Assembly: GCA_944358535.1 (NCBI GenBank)
Contig: CALVRH010000013.1
Span: 1-34,641 of the forward strand
Direction: 5' to 3'
From: an uncultured Bacilli bacterium
Lineage (GTDB): Bacteria > Bacillota_I > Bacilli_A > RF39 > UBA660
Length of the DNA: 34,641 nt
Below the pieces are notes generated by a model that searched no databases, was not told the DNA's origin, and saw only the letters and a list, made by a program, of their open reading frames with translations. The position numbers were made by a program, and so were the translations under genes. Positions 7,944 through 16,128 of the stretch are shown piece after piece. The number at the start of each line of letters is the position of its first letter. Within the stretch, counting starts at the first letter, position 1.

Positions 7944-8412
7944 AACTTATAGCTATAATTTTAACTTGATATTCACCGTTTGGGCTAGCAACAGTGGCAA
8001 TATCGCCAACTTTAGCACCCATTATTGCTTTAGCAATTGGTGATTCATTAGAAATTTTGTTAGCAAACGGATCAGCTTCTTTAACACCCACTATAGTGTA
8101 TGTTTCTGTATCACTCTCGCCAACATATTCTAATTCTACAGTATTACCAACTGAAACTTTATCGGTTTGAACGTTTTTTATAACGATTGCTTTTTCTATT
8201 TGTTTTTCCAATGTAGCTATACGATTTTCTGTTTCTGATTGTTCATTTCTAGCAGCATCGTATTCGGCATTTTCGCTTAAATCGCCTAAGGCTCTGGCTT
8301 CTTTTAAAGCTTCAATAACTGCCGGTCTTTTTTCCATTTTTAGATATTCTAATTCTTTTTTCATATCTTCTAAACCTTGTTCAGTTACGTAAACTTCATC
8401 TGTGTTTGTCAT
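7942..8412 (-). CDS. greA: Transcription elongation factor GreA
   Basis: A 156-residue GreA that rescues backtracked RNA polymerase by stimulating transcript cleavage. The N-terminal coiled coil holds the tip residues in ALGDLSENAEYDAARNEQ (the acidic D-x-x-x-E pair). The C-terminal FKBP-like domain follows. I chose ATG at 8412 rather than the GTG three codons upstream, because that GTG lies inside the ribosome binding site (GAGGTG, six bases before ATG). It follows trhP2 in the same order as the B. subtilis yrr-greA cluster. Confidence 0.97.
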   Translation of the reverse strand: MTNTDEVYVTEQGLEDMKKELEYLKMEKRPAVIEALKEARALGDLSENAEYDAARNEQSETENRIATLEKQIEKAIVIKNVQTDKVSVGNTVELEYVGESDTETYTIVGVKEADPFANKISNESPIAKAIMGAKVGDIATVASPNGEYQVKIIAIS

Positions 8413-8440
8413 TATTTTCACCTCAGTTTTCTATTTACTC

Positions 8441-8466
8441 CATAAAATATTACTACATATTTTATG
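8441..8466. other. Perfect inverted repeat in the greA leader
   Basis: CATAAAATAT, six bases, then ATATTTTATG: a perfect 10-base palindrome between trhP2 and greA. It lacks a following T tract, so it is not a standard terminator. It could be an RNA-processing hairpin (RNase Y is encoded nearby) or an operator. Confidence 0.5.
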
Positions 8467-8471
8467 CTTTG

Positions 8472-9653
8472 TCAACATATTTTCATCATGTCATTTACAC
8501 TTACTTTTTTAGGAACTTCTAGGTAAATTATTTGTTTAGGATGTCTAACTATACTGATAGGATTTTTATCCTCATCATAAATGTTTTTTATAGTGAATTC
8601 AAAGTGTGTATTAGGTCCAAAGATTTCTACTTTATTGCCTTTTTTAAAATAATTTCTTTGTTCTAGCTTAGCTAAATGAGTGCTTTCATCATAGTCTAAG
8701 ATTAAGCCTAAAAAATCTTGATTGGTAATTTCTTGACGCCCATTATAATATTGAACTTCTTTACCAAAGTTACCATCGAAAAATTGTGTAATTGAGTCAC
8801 GGTTGGCTACTCTTCTTAATATGTCTTCATATTTTAAATTATATTCGTATTTTTTTGGATTGTGACAATATTCATCAATAATTTGCCTATATACTTTGAC
8901 AACGGTAGCAATATAATAAATACTACGCATTCGGCCTTCTATTTTTAAACTATCTATTTGTATGTCTATTAACTCTGGAATGTGTTTAGCTAAGGATAAA
9001 TCTTTGGTGCAGAAGGTAAAAGGTTTTTCACCTTTTAGATGATTGTTTTCATTATATAGATCAAAATCCCAACGACATATTTGGCTACATCCACCACGAT
9101 TAGAATCTCTACTTGTTAGGAAGTTTGAAAGTACGCATCTGCCACTATATGAGGCACACATAGCACCATGAATAAATACTTCTATTTCAATATTGGTGTT
9201 ATTTTTTATATCAATGATATCTTCTTTAGTACATTCTCTAGCTAAAACGATTCTAGTTACGCCTTCTTTTTTCCAAAATTCTATAGCTTCTTTATTTAAT
9301 GTTGAATTTTGAGTTGATAGATGAATTTCTAAATTTGTATTTTTTGCAAGTTTTATTATGGCAGGATCACTGATGATTATAGCATCAACACCTATTTTAT
9401 CTAATTCTTTTAAATAGGTGTTGATTTTTTTATACTCTTTATTATGCATGGCGATATTTAAAGTTACATAGACTTTTTTATTTAATTTATGGGCATAGTT
9501 AGTTCCTTCTTTTATTTCTTCTAAGCTAAAATTATCGGCATTAGCTCTTAAATTAAAAGCACCACCAATATATACAGCATCCGCACCATATAATAAAGCT
9601 ATTTTTAATCTTTCTAAATCGCCAGCGGGGGCTAATAATTCTGGTTTTTTCAT
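8472..9653 (-). CDS. trhP2: U32-family tRNA uridine 5-hydroxylation protein (YrrO/TrhP2-like)
   Basis: A 393-residue U32-family protein. It opens with MKKPELLAPAGDLERLK, the family signature, and carries the conserved cysteine cluster CASYSGRC and GGCSQIC around residues 165-190, which probably binds an Fe-S cluster. A C-terminal beta domain follows. B. subtilis YrrN and YrrO (TrhP1, TrhP2) are needed for prephenate-dependent 5-hydroxyuridine at tRNA wobble positions, and the gene order here is the same. It is often annotated as a collagenase-like protease, which is probably misleading. TrhP1 ends one base upstream of this ATG. Confidence 0.88.
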   Translation of the reverse strand: MKKPELLAPAGDLERLKIALLYGADAVYIGGAFNLRANADNFSLEEIKEGTNYAHKLNKKVYVTLNIAMHNKEYKKINTYLKELDKIGVDAIIISDPAIIKLAKNTNLEIHLSTQNSTLNKEAIEFWKKEGVTRIVLARECTKEDIIDIKNNTNIEIEVFIHGAMCASYSGRCVLSNFLTSRDSNRGGCSQICRWDFDLYNENNHLKGEKPFTFCTKDLSLAKHIPELIDIQIDSLKIEGRMRSIYYIATVVKVYRQIIDEYCHNPKKYEYNLKYEDILRRVANRDSITQFFDGNFGKEVQYYNGRQEITNQDFLGLILDYDESTHLAKLEQRNYFKKGNKVEIFGPNTHFEFTIKNIYDEDKNPISIVRHPKQIIYLEVPKKVSVNDMMKIC

Positions 9654-9654
9654 G

Positions 9655-10458
9655 TTACTTCACCTTATATATTGTTTCTTTATAAAGAAAACCGGTTTCT
9701 TTTTGAAATTTGTTTTCTTTTTTATTTTTATAATTTTTTAAGACTTCTAAAAAATCTTGTTCATTAATTAAATTGCTATTAAAAACTAGATAATCGATGT
9801 TATCAAAATTTATGTCTACTGCATTTAAAATATAATTAGAATAGACGGTTGTACCTATTTCTGTATCATTTATTTTATATGATTTTCCTTCTTTTTTTAT
9901 TTCATGGATATTACTATTATTTTTGATATTAAAGGTGTCTAGGTAGTTTTTAACGAGGTGTCTTCTAGAGGTAAACATAGGAATATAGCCAAAGATATTT
10001 ACAAATAATTTTGATTTTGTGTTATTTTTTATTTCATCTATTTCCCTTTTAGTTAGTTCAGATGAAAGATAGGTATATTTAATTCCTTTATCGTACCAAT
10101 AGTTAACGGTCCCATAATTGGTTGCGAGATGTTCTTGATTCCAAACTAATGGAGTTTTAAGCATTAATTTTTGTTTTAAATTTACTATGGCTATATCATA
10201 GAATATAATACCATTTATGTTTAAGTTTTCAATTTCTTTTAAAGTGTTTTCTAGATGAGACAATTCATTATTGTGAATATTTTTATTTAAGATGACAAAT
10301 ATTTGTTTATTTAAGGTTTTTATTTGTTTTATTTCATCTAATGAAAAGGTGTTTGGATAGTTAATACTTAGGTCTTTTAAAGGTATAAGATAAGCGTCTA
10401 CATAATCTTTAATATTTTTAGCTTCGTTTATATTAGTTATAATAGCGGCTATATTCAT
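9655..10458 (-). CDS. trhP1: Shorter U32-family partner protein (YrrN/TrhP1-like)
   Basis: A 267-residue, cysteine-free relative of the neighbouring U32 protein, with the same barrel-like pattern (VDAYLIPLKDLSINY, INGIIFYDIAIV, VNIFGYIPMFTSRRHL). B. subtilis YrrN holds the same place before YrrO and partners it in tRNA 5-hydroxyuridine formation. It is somewhat shorter than YrrN. Assignment rests more on position and pairing than on motifs. GGAGG precedes the ATG. Confidence 0.78.
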   Translation of the reverse strand: MNIAAIITNINEAKNIKDYVDAYLIPLKDLSINYPNTFSLDEIKQIKTLNKQIFVILNKNIHNNELSHLENTLKEIENLNINGIIFYDIAIVNLKQKLMLKTPLVWNQEHLATNYGTVNYWYDKGIKYTYLSSELTKREIDEIKNNTKSKLFVNIFGYIPMFTSRRHLVKNYLDTFNIKNNSNIHEIKKEGKSYKINDTEIGTTVYSNYILNAVDINFDNIDYLVFNSNLINEQDFLEVLKNYKNKKENKFQKETGFLYKETIYKVK

Positions 10459-10489
10459 GATTTACCTCCAATCAAGTAATGATTATACC

Positions 10490-10519
10490 AAAAAAAGTGA
10501 TTTTTTTCCACCACTTTTT
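10490..10519 (-). terminator. Terminator of the DUF975 gene
   Basis: On the minus strand, AAAAAGTG and CACTTTTT form a stem with a 12-base loop, ending in a T run and overlapping the gene's stop. This separates it from trhP1, whose ATG is about 30 bases further on. Confidence 0.6.
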
Positions 10520-11243
10520 ATGCTTCTATTTTAACATCTTTTTTTATTTTATCATAAAAGTTAACCATCGATACATTCATGTATGGAATAATCCATAGCC
10601 ATAATATGCCAAATGTGAATATACCTAAGATAAACCACCCTATAAATGATAGACATAATAATATATAGTCTAATTTATGACCATCCATCATATCCATACT
10701 TAGTCTAAATATATCACCTAATGGCATGTTTTCATGGTCATATAAAATATAATAGCTTTGTGACAGACAAAGAATTAGAACTATCCAGAACAAGGCTATA
10801 GCAATGCTTAAGACAATACCTACTACTATCATGAATGATGATAAAGCGATGTTTAAGTCTGTTTGATAAGTTATGAAAACAAATAATGAGTTTACTGCAG
10901 TATATTCTAACAAAGCAAAAATGACATTTATTGCCAAGAAGACAATGGTTATAGCGGCGCATCTAAAGAAGGCATCGGTTCTTTGAAATAGTTCATTTAT
11001 GCTTGTTTTTTTGTTTCTCGCTATTTTAATCATTATTTGGAGCAGTCCCAAATAGAATAAACTAGTTATAATCAGACCTAAAAATATAAACATGGCTGGT
11101 TCTTTAATATATAGTGCTGTGGCATAGCACATTATTTGCATTATTATATAGGATAAGACTGCAACAACTGGTGTGAAATATTTTCCACTTAAACTTTTGC
11201 GTGCTTTGGATTTGATTTTAACGATGTCTACACTTTCATTCAT
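10518..11243 (-). CDS. DUF975-type integral membrane protein
   Basis: A 241-residue protein with about six membrane segments. The N-terminal cytoplasmic stretch MNESVDIVKIKSKARKSLSG has the ARKxLxGK pattern that opens DUF975 proteins, and the helices are rich in aromatic residues. Function of the family is unknown. It interrupts the otherwise conserved trmR-trhP1 order and is flanked by terminators on both sides, so it is probably its own unit inserted into the cluster. Confidence 0.75.
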   Translation of the reverse strand: MNESVDIVKIKSKARKSLSGKYFTPVVAVLSYIIMQIMCYATALYIKEPAMFIFLGLIITSLFYLGLLQIMIKIARNKKTSINELFQRTDAFFRCAAITIVFLAINVIFALLEYTAVNSLFVFITYQTDLNIALSSFMIVVGIVLSIAIALFWIVLILCLSQSYYILYDHENMPLGDIFRLSMDMMDGHKLDYILLCLSFIGWFILGIFTFGILWLWIIPYMNVSMVNFYDKIKKDVKIEA

Positions 11244-11270
11244 ATAACATACCCCTTTTCTACTATTACA

Positions 11271-11301
11271 ATTATATCATAAGTGTATCTTTTTTACACA
11301 A
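11271..11301 (-). promoter_or_regulatory. Probable promoter of the DUF975 gene
   Basis: On the minus strand, TATAAT (11271-11276) is preceded by TTGTGT (11296-11301) with a 19-base spacer. The -10 is good, the -35 and spacing are weak. Confidence 0.4.
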
Positions 11302-11336
11302 AAAAATAATAATCCACAGTAAAATATTTACTTTTG

Positions 11337-11367
11337 AAAGAAAAAATGGCACTTAATGTACCATTTT
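11337..11367 (-). terminator. Terminator of trmR
   Basis: On the minus strand, AAAATGGTAC and GTGCCATTTT pair (one U-G wobble) and are followed by T residues. The trmR stop lies in the loop. Confidence 0.75.
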
Positions 11368-11934
11368 GCTTACAGATATACCATCACCAATTTGATAGAA
11401 TTCCGTTTTGAATTCTTTATTTTCTTTTAAAAATTCTTTATAGTTATTGATTTTAGTAACCAAAGCTTTTAAGTTTTTGCTTTGAATTTCTTCTGGATTT
11501 TTAGTAAGACCATGAAAATTTAAATTATCGGTAATAATAACACCATCTTTAGTTAAATTATTTTTAAATTTTTCAAAAAATTTTATATACTGAGCTTTAG
11601 CGGCGTCAATAAAGATTAAATCGTATTTACCGGTGATGTTTACTTCTAAGGCGTCTTTTAATACTAGGGTTATTTGTTTTTCTAAGTTAAATTTTCTGAT
11701 GTTTTTTCGAGCTTCGGCATACATGTTTTCATTTCTTTCGATGGTGGTTACTTTGATATTCGCATTAATTAAAGCCATGTTTATAGCAGAGTAACCAATG
11801 GCTGAGCCAATTTCTAAGATGTTTTTTATGTTATGTTCTTTTATATAATTGATAATGAATTCTAGACCATCTTGCATAATAATTGGAACATTATTTTCTT
11901 TAGCATATTTTTCTAATTCAATTAGGCTGCCCAT
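11353..11934 (-). CDS. trmR: tRNA 5-hydroxyuridine methyltransferase (YrrM/TrmR-like)
   Basis: A 193-residue class I SAM methyltransferase of the catechol O-methyltransferase-like group. SAM motif I is ILEIGSAIGYSAINM (residues about 40-55), the acidic motif is TTIERNE, and the catalytic metal motif is YDLIFIDAAKAQY. B. subtilis YrrM (TrmR) methylates 5-hydroxyuridine in tRNA, the product of the TrhP pair encoded downstream. The ATG overlaps the end of mltG by 13 bases, indicating translational coupling. Confidence 0.88.
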   Translation of the reverse strand: MGSLIELEKYAKENNVPIIMQDGLEFIINYIKEHNIKNILEIGSAIGYSAINMALINANIKVTTIERNENMYAEARKNIRKFNLEKQITLVLKDALEVNITGKYDLIFIDAAKAQYIKFFEKFKNNLTKDGVIITDNLNFHGLTKNPEEIQSKNLKALVTKINNYKEFLKENKEFKTEFYQIGDGISVSKMVH

Positions 11935-13004
11935 ATTCCCTCATCTTTTAATTTGGCAATAATTTGGTCATGTTCATTAGCATTTTTTGTGAAATAAACT
12001 TTTTTGTTGGTGTCAGCTACAAAGTAATAATAATCATTTTTGGTCGGTTCTAAAGCAGCTTTAATTGAACTTATACTAGGGTTATCAATTGGTCCGACTG
12101 GAAGGCCGATCATTGATGTACATCTTGTGTTATAACCATTACAGGCAGTTAAATCACTTTGAGTAAGTCTTTCTGTCATGGATTTTTTTGCGGCATAATA
12201 TGTCGTGGCATCACAGCCTAATGACCATCCATCGTTTAAACGATTATATAAAACTCCGGCAACCATGGCTCTATCTGAGTCACTAACAGCTTCTAGCTCA
12301 ACTATAGAAGCTAGAGTTAAAATTTGATGGACTTTGTAAGTACCATTTTGAAGTTGATTTTTATATGGATTTAGTTTTTCTTCGGTATTATCTAATATTT
12401 TTCTAATAATTGTATCAATATCAATTTCACTTGGCAAGAAGTGATAAGTATCAGGATATAGATAGCCTTCTAGTGGATAATATATTTCACTATTATATAT
12501 GTCATCGGTTAAAAACCAATAATCATTTTGAAGTTCTTCTAAATATGTTTTATCGGCTATTTTATTAATGAATTCACTAGATTTGATGTTGGTTTTTTCT
12601 TCGACAATTTTTGCCATTTGGGTAATGTTTAAGCCTTCTCTAAAGGTTAGTTTGATTGTACTATTTTTACTTGAATCTTTATCACTTAAAACTTTAACAA
12701 TGTCTCTAACACTCATTGCTTCATTTAATTCATAGTCACCATTTAATAATGATGATGGACTTGCAAATTTTAAGTATATTTTATAGAATGTTTCAGATCT
12801 AATTAGATTTTGTTCTTTTAATTTACTAGCAATTGTAAAATAATTATCGCCTTCATCAACCGTAATTATTTTAGGGTCAGTATTATTGCTTACTGGACTT
12901 GTTTCATATTTATAAATTCCTATTGCGATAAGAATTAAAACGATGATGAGAAGCAACAAAAAGAGTAAGAATTTACCCACTTTAAATTTACGAACTTTTT
13001 TCAA
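11922..13004 (-). CDS. mltG: Endolytic murein transglycosylase MltG (YrrL)
   Basis: A 360-residue inner-membrane lytic transglycosylase that cuts nascent glycan strands. One membrane helix (residues about 13-30) is followed by a LysM-like region (ITVDEGDNYFTIASKLKEQ) and the YceG catalytic domain. The signatures are LEGYLYPDTY, LASIVELEA with the catalytic Glu, and GLPVGPIDNPS. The start is TTG, preceded by AGGT in a small AGGTTTTTACCT palindrome; no better upstream start exists. It would act with the PBP1 encoded elsewhere in the window. Confidence 0.93.
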   Translation of the reverse strand: MKKVRKFKVGKFLLFLLLLIIVLILIAIGIYKYETSPVSNNTDPKIITVDEGDNYFTIASKLKEQNLIRSETFYKIYLKFASPSSLLNGDYELNEAMSVRDIVKVLSDKDSSKNSTIKLTFREGLNITQMAKIVEEKTNIKSSEFINKIADKTYLEELQNDYWFLTDDIYNSEIYYPLEGYLYPDTYHFLPSEIDIDTIIRKILDNTEEKLNPYKNQLQNGTYKVHQILTLASIVELEAVSDSDRAMVAGVLYNRLNDGWSLGCDATTYYAAKKSMTERLTQSDLTACNGYNTRCTSMIGLPVGPIDNPSISSIKAALEPTKNDYYYFVADTNKKVYFTKNANEHDQIIAKLKDEGIWAA

Positions 13005-13022
13005 GGTAAAAACCTACTCTGC

Positions 13023-13355
13023 TTATGCGTTTTGCTGTGAAGTGCCATTGCTAGCAGATTCAATTTGTGATTGCATTTCGTTTAATATTGTTTCAATTAT
13101 TTTCCATTCTTTTTCTGTTTCGATTGGTTTTAATGGTAATGCCGCGAATTCATTATTTTCATCAGATTTTAAATCTTTTGGATCATAAATTGATGCATAT
13201 ACTTTAGTGTTTCCTTCATTATCGATTGAATGATCAGTATAAACAATATAGTTCTTTTTAGTTTCAGGAGATTCAAATAAGAATAGAGCTTCACAATCTA
13301 ATTGTCTTCCTTCTTCATCAATAGCTTTAAATTTAATTTCATTTGTTTCTGGCAT
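13023..13355 (-). CDS. DUF1292 protein (YrzB-like)
   Basis: A 110-residue acidic protein. The core FKAIDEEGRQLDCEALFLFE followed by KNYIVYTD is the DUF1292 pattern, and a Gln/Ser-rich tail follows. It keeps the Bacillus ruvX-yrzB-mltG position. Function is unknown. I chose the second ATG (13355), nine bases after AAAGGA; an ATG at 13364 overlaps the ruvX stop (ATGA) but directly abuts the binding site. Confidence 0.85.
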   Translation of the reverse strand: MPETNEIKFKAIDEEGRQLDCEALFLFESPETKKNYIVYTDHSIDNEGNTKVYASIYDPKDLKSDENNEFAALPLKPIETEKEWKIIETILNEMQSQIESASNGTSQQNA

Positions 13356-13360
13356 ATTTT

Positions 13361-13780
13361 TCATTCCTTTCTTTTATCTAAATATGTCTGTAAAATGATA
13401 TTGGCCGCTAGACTGTCTATTTTTTTCTTTCTTTTTTTTCTAGACATATCGGCGGTTATCATATAACCACTGGCTTCTTTAGTAGATAACCTTTCATCTT
13501 GCATTTCAACAGGTATGTTAAAGGTTTCTTCTAATTGTTTTTTAAAATCTAAGGTTACTAAAGCCCTTGGTCCTACTGAGCCATTCATATTTTTAGGAAA
13601 TCCTAAAATAAATTTTTCGATAGGCTCTTTTTCCACAATAGTTGATAGTTTGCTTATGGCTTCATCGTAATTATTTTCTTCAAAGTGGATTACCCCATAA
13701 ACAGTTGCAATTGTTTTTGTCATATCAGATATAGAAACACCAAGGGTTCTAGTTCCTAAATCTAAACCTAAGTATTTCAA
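13361..13780 (-). CDS. ruvX: Putative Holliday junction resolvase RuvX / YqgF (YrrK)
   Basis: A 139-residue RNase H-fold protein. It starts MKYLGLDLGTRTLGVSISD (first catalytic Asp in GLDLGTRT). FILGFPKNMNGS and EMQDERLST follow, then KIDSLAANIILQ with the last Asp. Homologues are linked to Holliday junction resolution and 16S rRNA 5'-end maturation. The start is TTG at 13780, six bases after GGGTGG; the GTG listed upstream would lie in the binding site. It is first in the mltG-trmR operon. Confidence 0.93.
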   Translation of the reverse strand: MKYLGLDLGTRTLGVSISDMTKTIATVYGVIHFEENNYDEAISKLSTIVEKEPIEKFILGFPKNMNGSVGPRALVTLDFKKQLEETFNIPVEMQDERLSTKEASGYMITADMSRKKRKKKIDSLAANIILQTYLDKRKE

Positions 13781-13810
13781 TATAACCACCCTCTATTAAT
13801 GTACATTTTA

Positions 13811-13839
13811 ATTGTACCATTTATTTTTAATTTTGTATA
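13811..13839 (-). promoter_or_regulatory. Promoter of the ruvX-mltG-trmR operon
   Basis: On the minus strand, an extended -10 TGGTACAAT (TACAAT at 13811-13816) and TATACA at 13834-13839 have a 17-base spacer, 30 bases upstream of the ruvX start. Confidence 0.55.
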
Positions 13840-13959
13840 GATAAATTGCGAAAAAACGGAGTTTGTAAAATGAGTGTAAATTTACATTTAAATTTGGCTT
13901 TGAATTTTATTTTATTATCTTATCTTACTTAAATATTACCATTATCTATTTTTATAAGT

Positions 13960-13974
13960 CACATTCTCCAAAGA
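13960..13974 (+). repeat. Third partial copy of the CTCCAAAGA repeat
   Basis: CACATTCTCCAAAGA is identical to 5970-5984. As after copy 1, a GTGTAAA follows at about 20 bases. It lies in the 286-base gap between divergent ruvX and the first carboxypeptidase, which holds no gene. Confidence 0.5.
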
Positions 13975-14066
13975 CTCTCAAATTATGACAATGTGTAAAA
14001 TGATAAATTAAGGTTTTCTTAATAGTATATTTTAAGGAAAGATGATATAATGATGATGGTGATGGT

Positions 14067-15014
14067 ATGTATTATAAAAGAAAGATTAAGAAAGGTCCTA
14101 TTATTGCAATTATTGTTATAATTTTAGTGGTTATTTTAGTAATTGGTGGCATAAACTTATATAAGTATTATACTAGCGATGAGTATAAGCTTGGTGAGGT
14201 TGGCTATAGTGAAAAGGAAATTCAAGATATTTTAAAGTTTGAGCGCAAATATATTGATTATGCAATAGAGCACAAATATGAAGATGATTTTATTCCACTT
14301 ATGAAGGAAAAGTATTTTCTTTGGAAAAATTATGATAGTTATATTAAGTATATTGATGATGTATATGGCGATAAGAAGGTCGATTATTCTAAGGTGGTTT
14401 CTTTAGTCAATGTTGGAGCAAATAATGATCCTTATACACATACTAAAAAAGCGGATATGGACAAAGGGTATGCTATTTTAGTTAATAAATATACTTCTCT
14501 TCCTGAAAAATATGCGCCTGATGATGTTGTAGAGATGAGTAATTGGTATTCATACCCTGGGAATAGTATCAGAAAAGAGGTATATGATGCCTTTATTGGA
14601 ATGTTTAATGCAGCTAAAGAGGAAGGGTTGACTTTGATTGTTAATTCATCTTACAGAACTTACGATGTTCAAAAGGAAATATATGATGATTACGAAAGTA
14701 ATCGTGGAGAGGAATATGCGGACAAATATGCAGCTAGGCCAGATTTTTCTGAACATCAAACAGGGCTTTCTGTAGATATATTTTCACCTGGCTCAAATAT
14801 GGAGACGTTTGAGAGTACTGATGAGTTTAAGTGGCTTAGTGAAAATTGTTACAAATATGGCTTTATTTTGAGATATCCAAAGGATAAAGAAGATATTACT
14901 GGTTACAGTTATGAGGCGTGGCATTATCGCTATGTTGGTACTGATTTGGCAAAAAAAGTTTATGATAGCGGACTTACTTACGATGAATATTATGCATATT
15001 ATTTAGATAATTAA
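14067..15014 (+). CDS. VanY-type D-alanyl-D-alanine carboxypeptidase, copy 1
   Basis: A 315-residue enzyme with one N-terminal membrane anchor (about 10-32) and an external peptidase M15B domain. Zinc ligands are His230 and Asp237 in SEHQTGLSVDIF and His286 in EAWHYRYVG; the catalytic acid is probably Glu283. SSYRTYDVQKEIYDDY is the usual substrate-groove segment. It trims the terminal D-Ala of peptidoglycan stems. A TATAAT at 14046-14051 may be its -10; the -35 is poor. It is followed after 10 bases by a paralogue. Confidence 0.92.
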   Translation: MYYKRKIKKGPIIAIIVIILVVILVIGGINLYKYYTSDEYKLGEVGYSEKEIQDILKFERKYIDYAIEHKYEDDFIPLMKEKYFLWKNYDSYIKYIDDVYGDKKVDYSKVVSLVNVGANNDPYTHTKKADMDKGYAILVNKYTSLPEKYAPDDVVEMSNWYSYPGNSIRKEVYDAFIGMFNAAKEEGLTLIVNSSYRTYDVQKEIYDDYESNRGEEYADKYAARPDFSEHQTGLSVDIFSPGSNMETFESTDEFKWLSENCYKYGFILRYPKDKEDITGYSYEAWHYRYVGTDLAKKVYDSGLTYDEYYAYYLDN

Positions 15015-15024
15015 GGGTGAGATT

Positions 15025-16101
15025 ATGAAGAAAAAGGTGTTAATAATTGGAATTATATTAATAGTTATTTCTTTATTTTCATTCTTTTTATTTTTTAATA
15101 ATAACAAGAGTGATGATAAAAGCATTAATGATTTACTTAAGGAAAAGGGGTATTCTGATAGTGAAGTATCATTTATTTTAGATAAGGTTTCTAAAGAGGA
15201 TTATGATTATGTTTTAGAATTTGGTTATGATAAAAGTTTAATCAATATATTGTCATCTTCAGAATATGATGAAAATAAATTTACTGATTACATAAAATAT
15301 TATATGAAAAATAAAGATTCAAATATTAATGATATTATTACTATTATAAATTCTGATTATGATTTAGATAATTATCCGGCTAGTAGTTTACTTGCTAGTT
15401 TAGTCAAAGAAAAATATTATATAAATGGTAATGTGGCACGTTATTTAGACTATGGAAATAATCATGATGTTGATTTTAAAAAAGTTATCGGAATCGTGAA
15501 TTCTAAAGCTGATTTGGGTTTTTATAGTGAGAGTTTAGATAGTAACTTAGGTGCTAATAATTTAGTTTTAGTAAATAAGTTTTACCATTTAAAAGATGAT
15601 TATATGCCTTCAGATTTAGTTAGTTTAGGTGGACAATATAATAGAGGGGCAAACAGTAGAATGAGAAAGGAAGCGGCGGATGCTTTTATGAAAATGGTTG
15701 ATGCGGCTAAACTTGATAATATTATTTTATATAATGCTTCAGCTTTTAGAAGTTATGACTATCAGGTTAATTTATATAATAGATATATTAAAAGAGACGG
15801 CAAAGCAGCGGCTGATAAGTATTCGGCGAGGCCTGGATACTCAGAACATCAAACTGGGTTATGTTCTGATTTGAATATCATAGACGATTCTTTTGATGGA
15901 ACTGATGAGGCTAATTGGCTAAAGGATAATGCTTATAAATATGGATTTATTTTAAGGTTTCCAAAGGGTAAGGAAGATATTACCGGTTATAAATACGAGC
16001 CTTGGCATTACAGATATGTGGGATTAGATGCGGCTAAGATAATTTATGAGGATGATATTACATTAGAAGAATATTATGCTTACTATATAGAAAAACTCTA
16101 A
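15025..16101 (+). CDS. VanY-type D-alanyl-D-alanine carboxypeptidase, copy 2
   Basis: A 358-residue paralogue of the preceding gene: a membrane anchor (about 5-26), a longer linker region, then the M15B domain. Zinc ligands are His275 and Asp282 in SEHQTGLCSDLN and His328 in EPWHYRYVG, with Glu325 as the catalytic acid. The two share the C-terminal pattern (KYGFILRFPKGKEDITGY) and the same Tyr-rich tail, so they come from tandem duplication, but linkers have diverged. A pair may differ in timing or substrate. No vanR/vanS, vanA or vanX is nearby, so resistance is not implied. Confidence 0.92.
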   Translation: MKKKVLIIGIILIVISLFSFFLFFNNNKSDDKSINDLLKEKGYSDSEVSFILDKVSKEDYDYVLEFGYDKSLINILSSSEYDENKFTDYIKYYMKNKDSNINDIITIINSDYDLDNYPASSLLASLVKEKYYINGNVARYLDYGNNHDVDFKKVIGIVNSKADLGFYSESLDSNLGANNLVLVNKFYHLKDDYMPSDLVSLGGQYNRGANSRMRKEAADAFMKMVDAAKLDNIILYNASAFRSYDYQVNLYNRYIKRDGKAAADKYSARPGYSEHQTGLCSDLNIIDDSFDGTDEANWLKDNAYKYGFILRFPKGKEDITGYKYEPWHYRYVGLDAAKIIYEDDITLEEYYAYYIEKL

Positions 16102-16125
16102 GATTTGAGGTCTTAGAGTTTTCTT
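16091..16125. terminator. Bidirectional terminator between the second carboxypeptidase and the surface-protein gene
   Basis: AACTCTAAGA, seven bases, then TCTTAGAGTT, flanked by A5 on the left and T-rich sequence on the right. It serves convergent genes on both strands. Confidence 0.85.
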
Positions 16126-16128
16126 AAT

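Noticed and set aside
14067-16101. Vancomycin-resistance cluster
   Set aside because: VanY-type enzymes alone are common wall-trimming enzymes; no ligase, dehydrogenase, VanX or two-component system is nearby.
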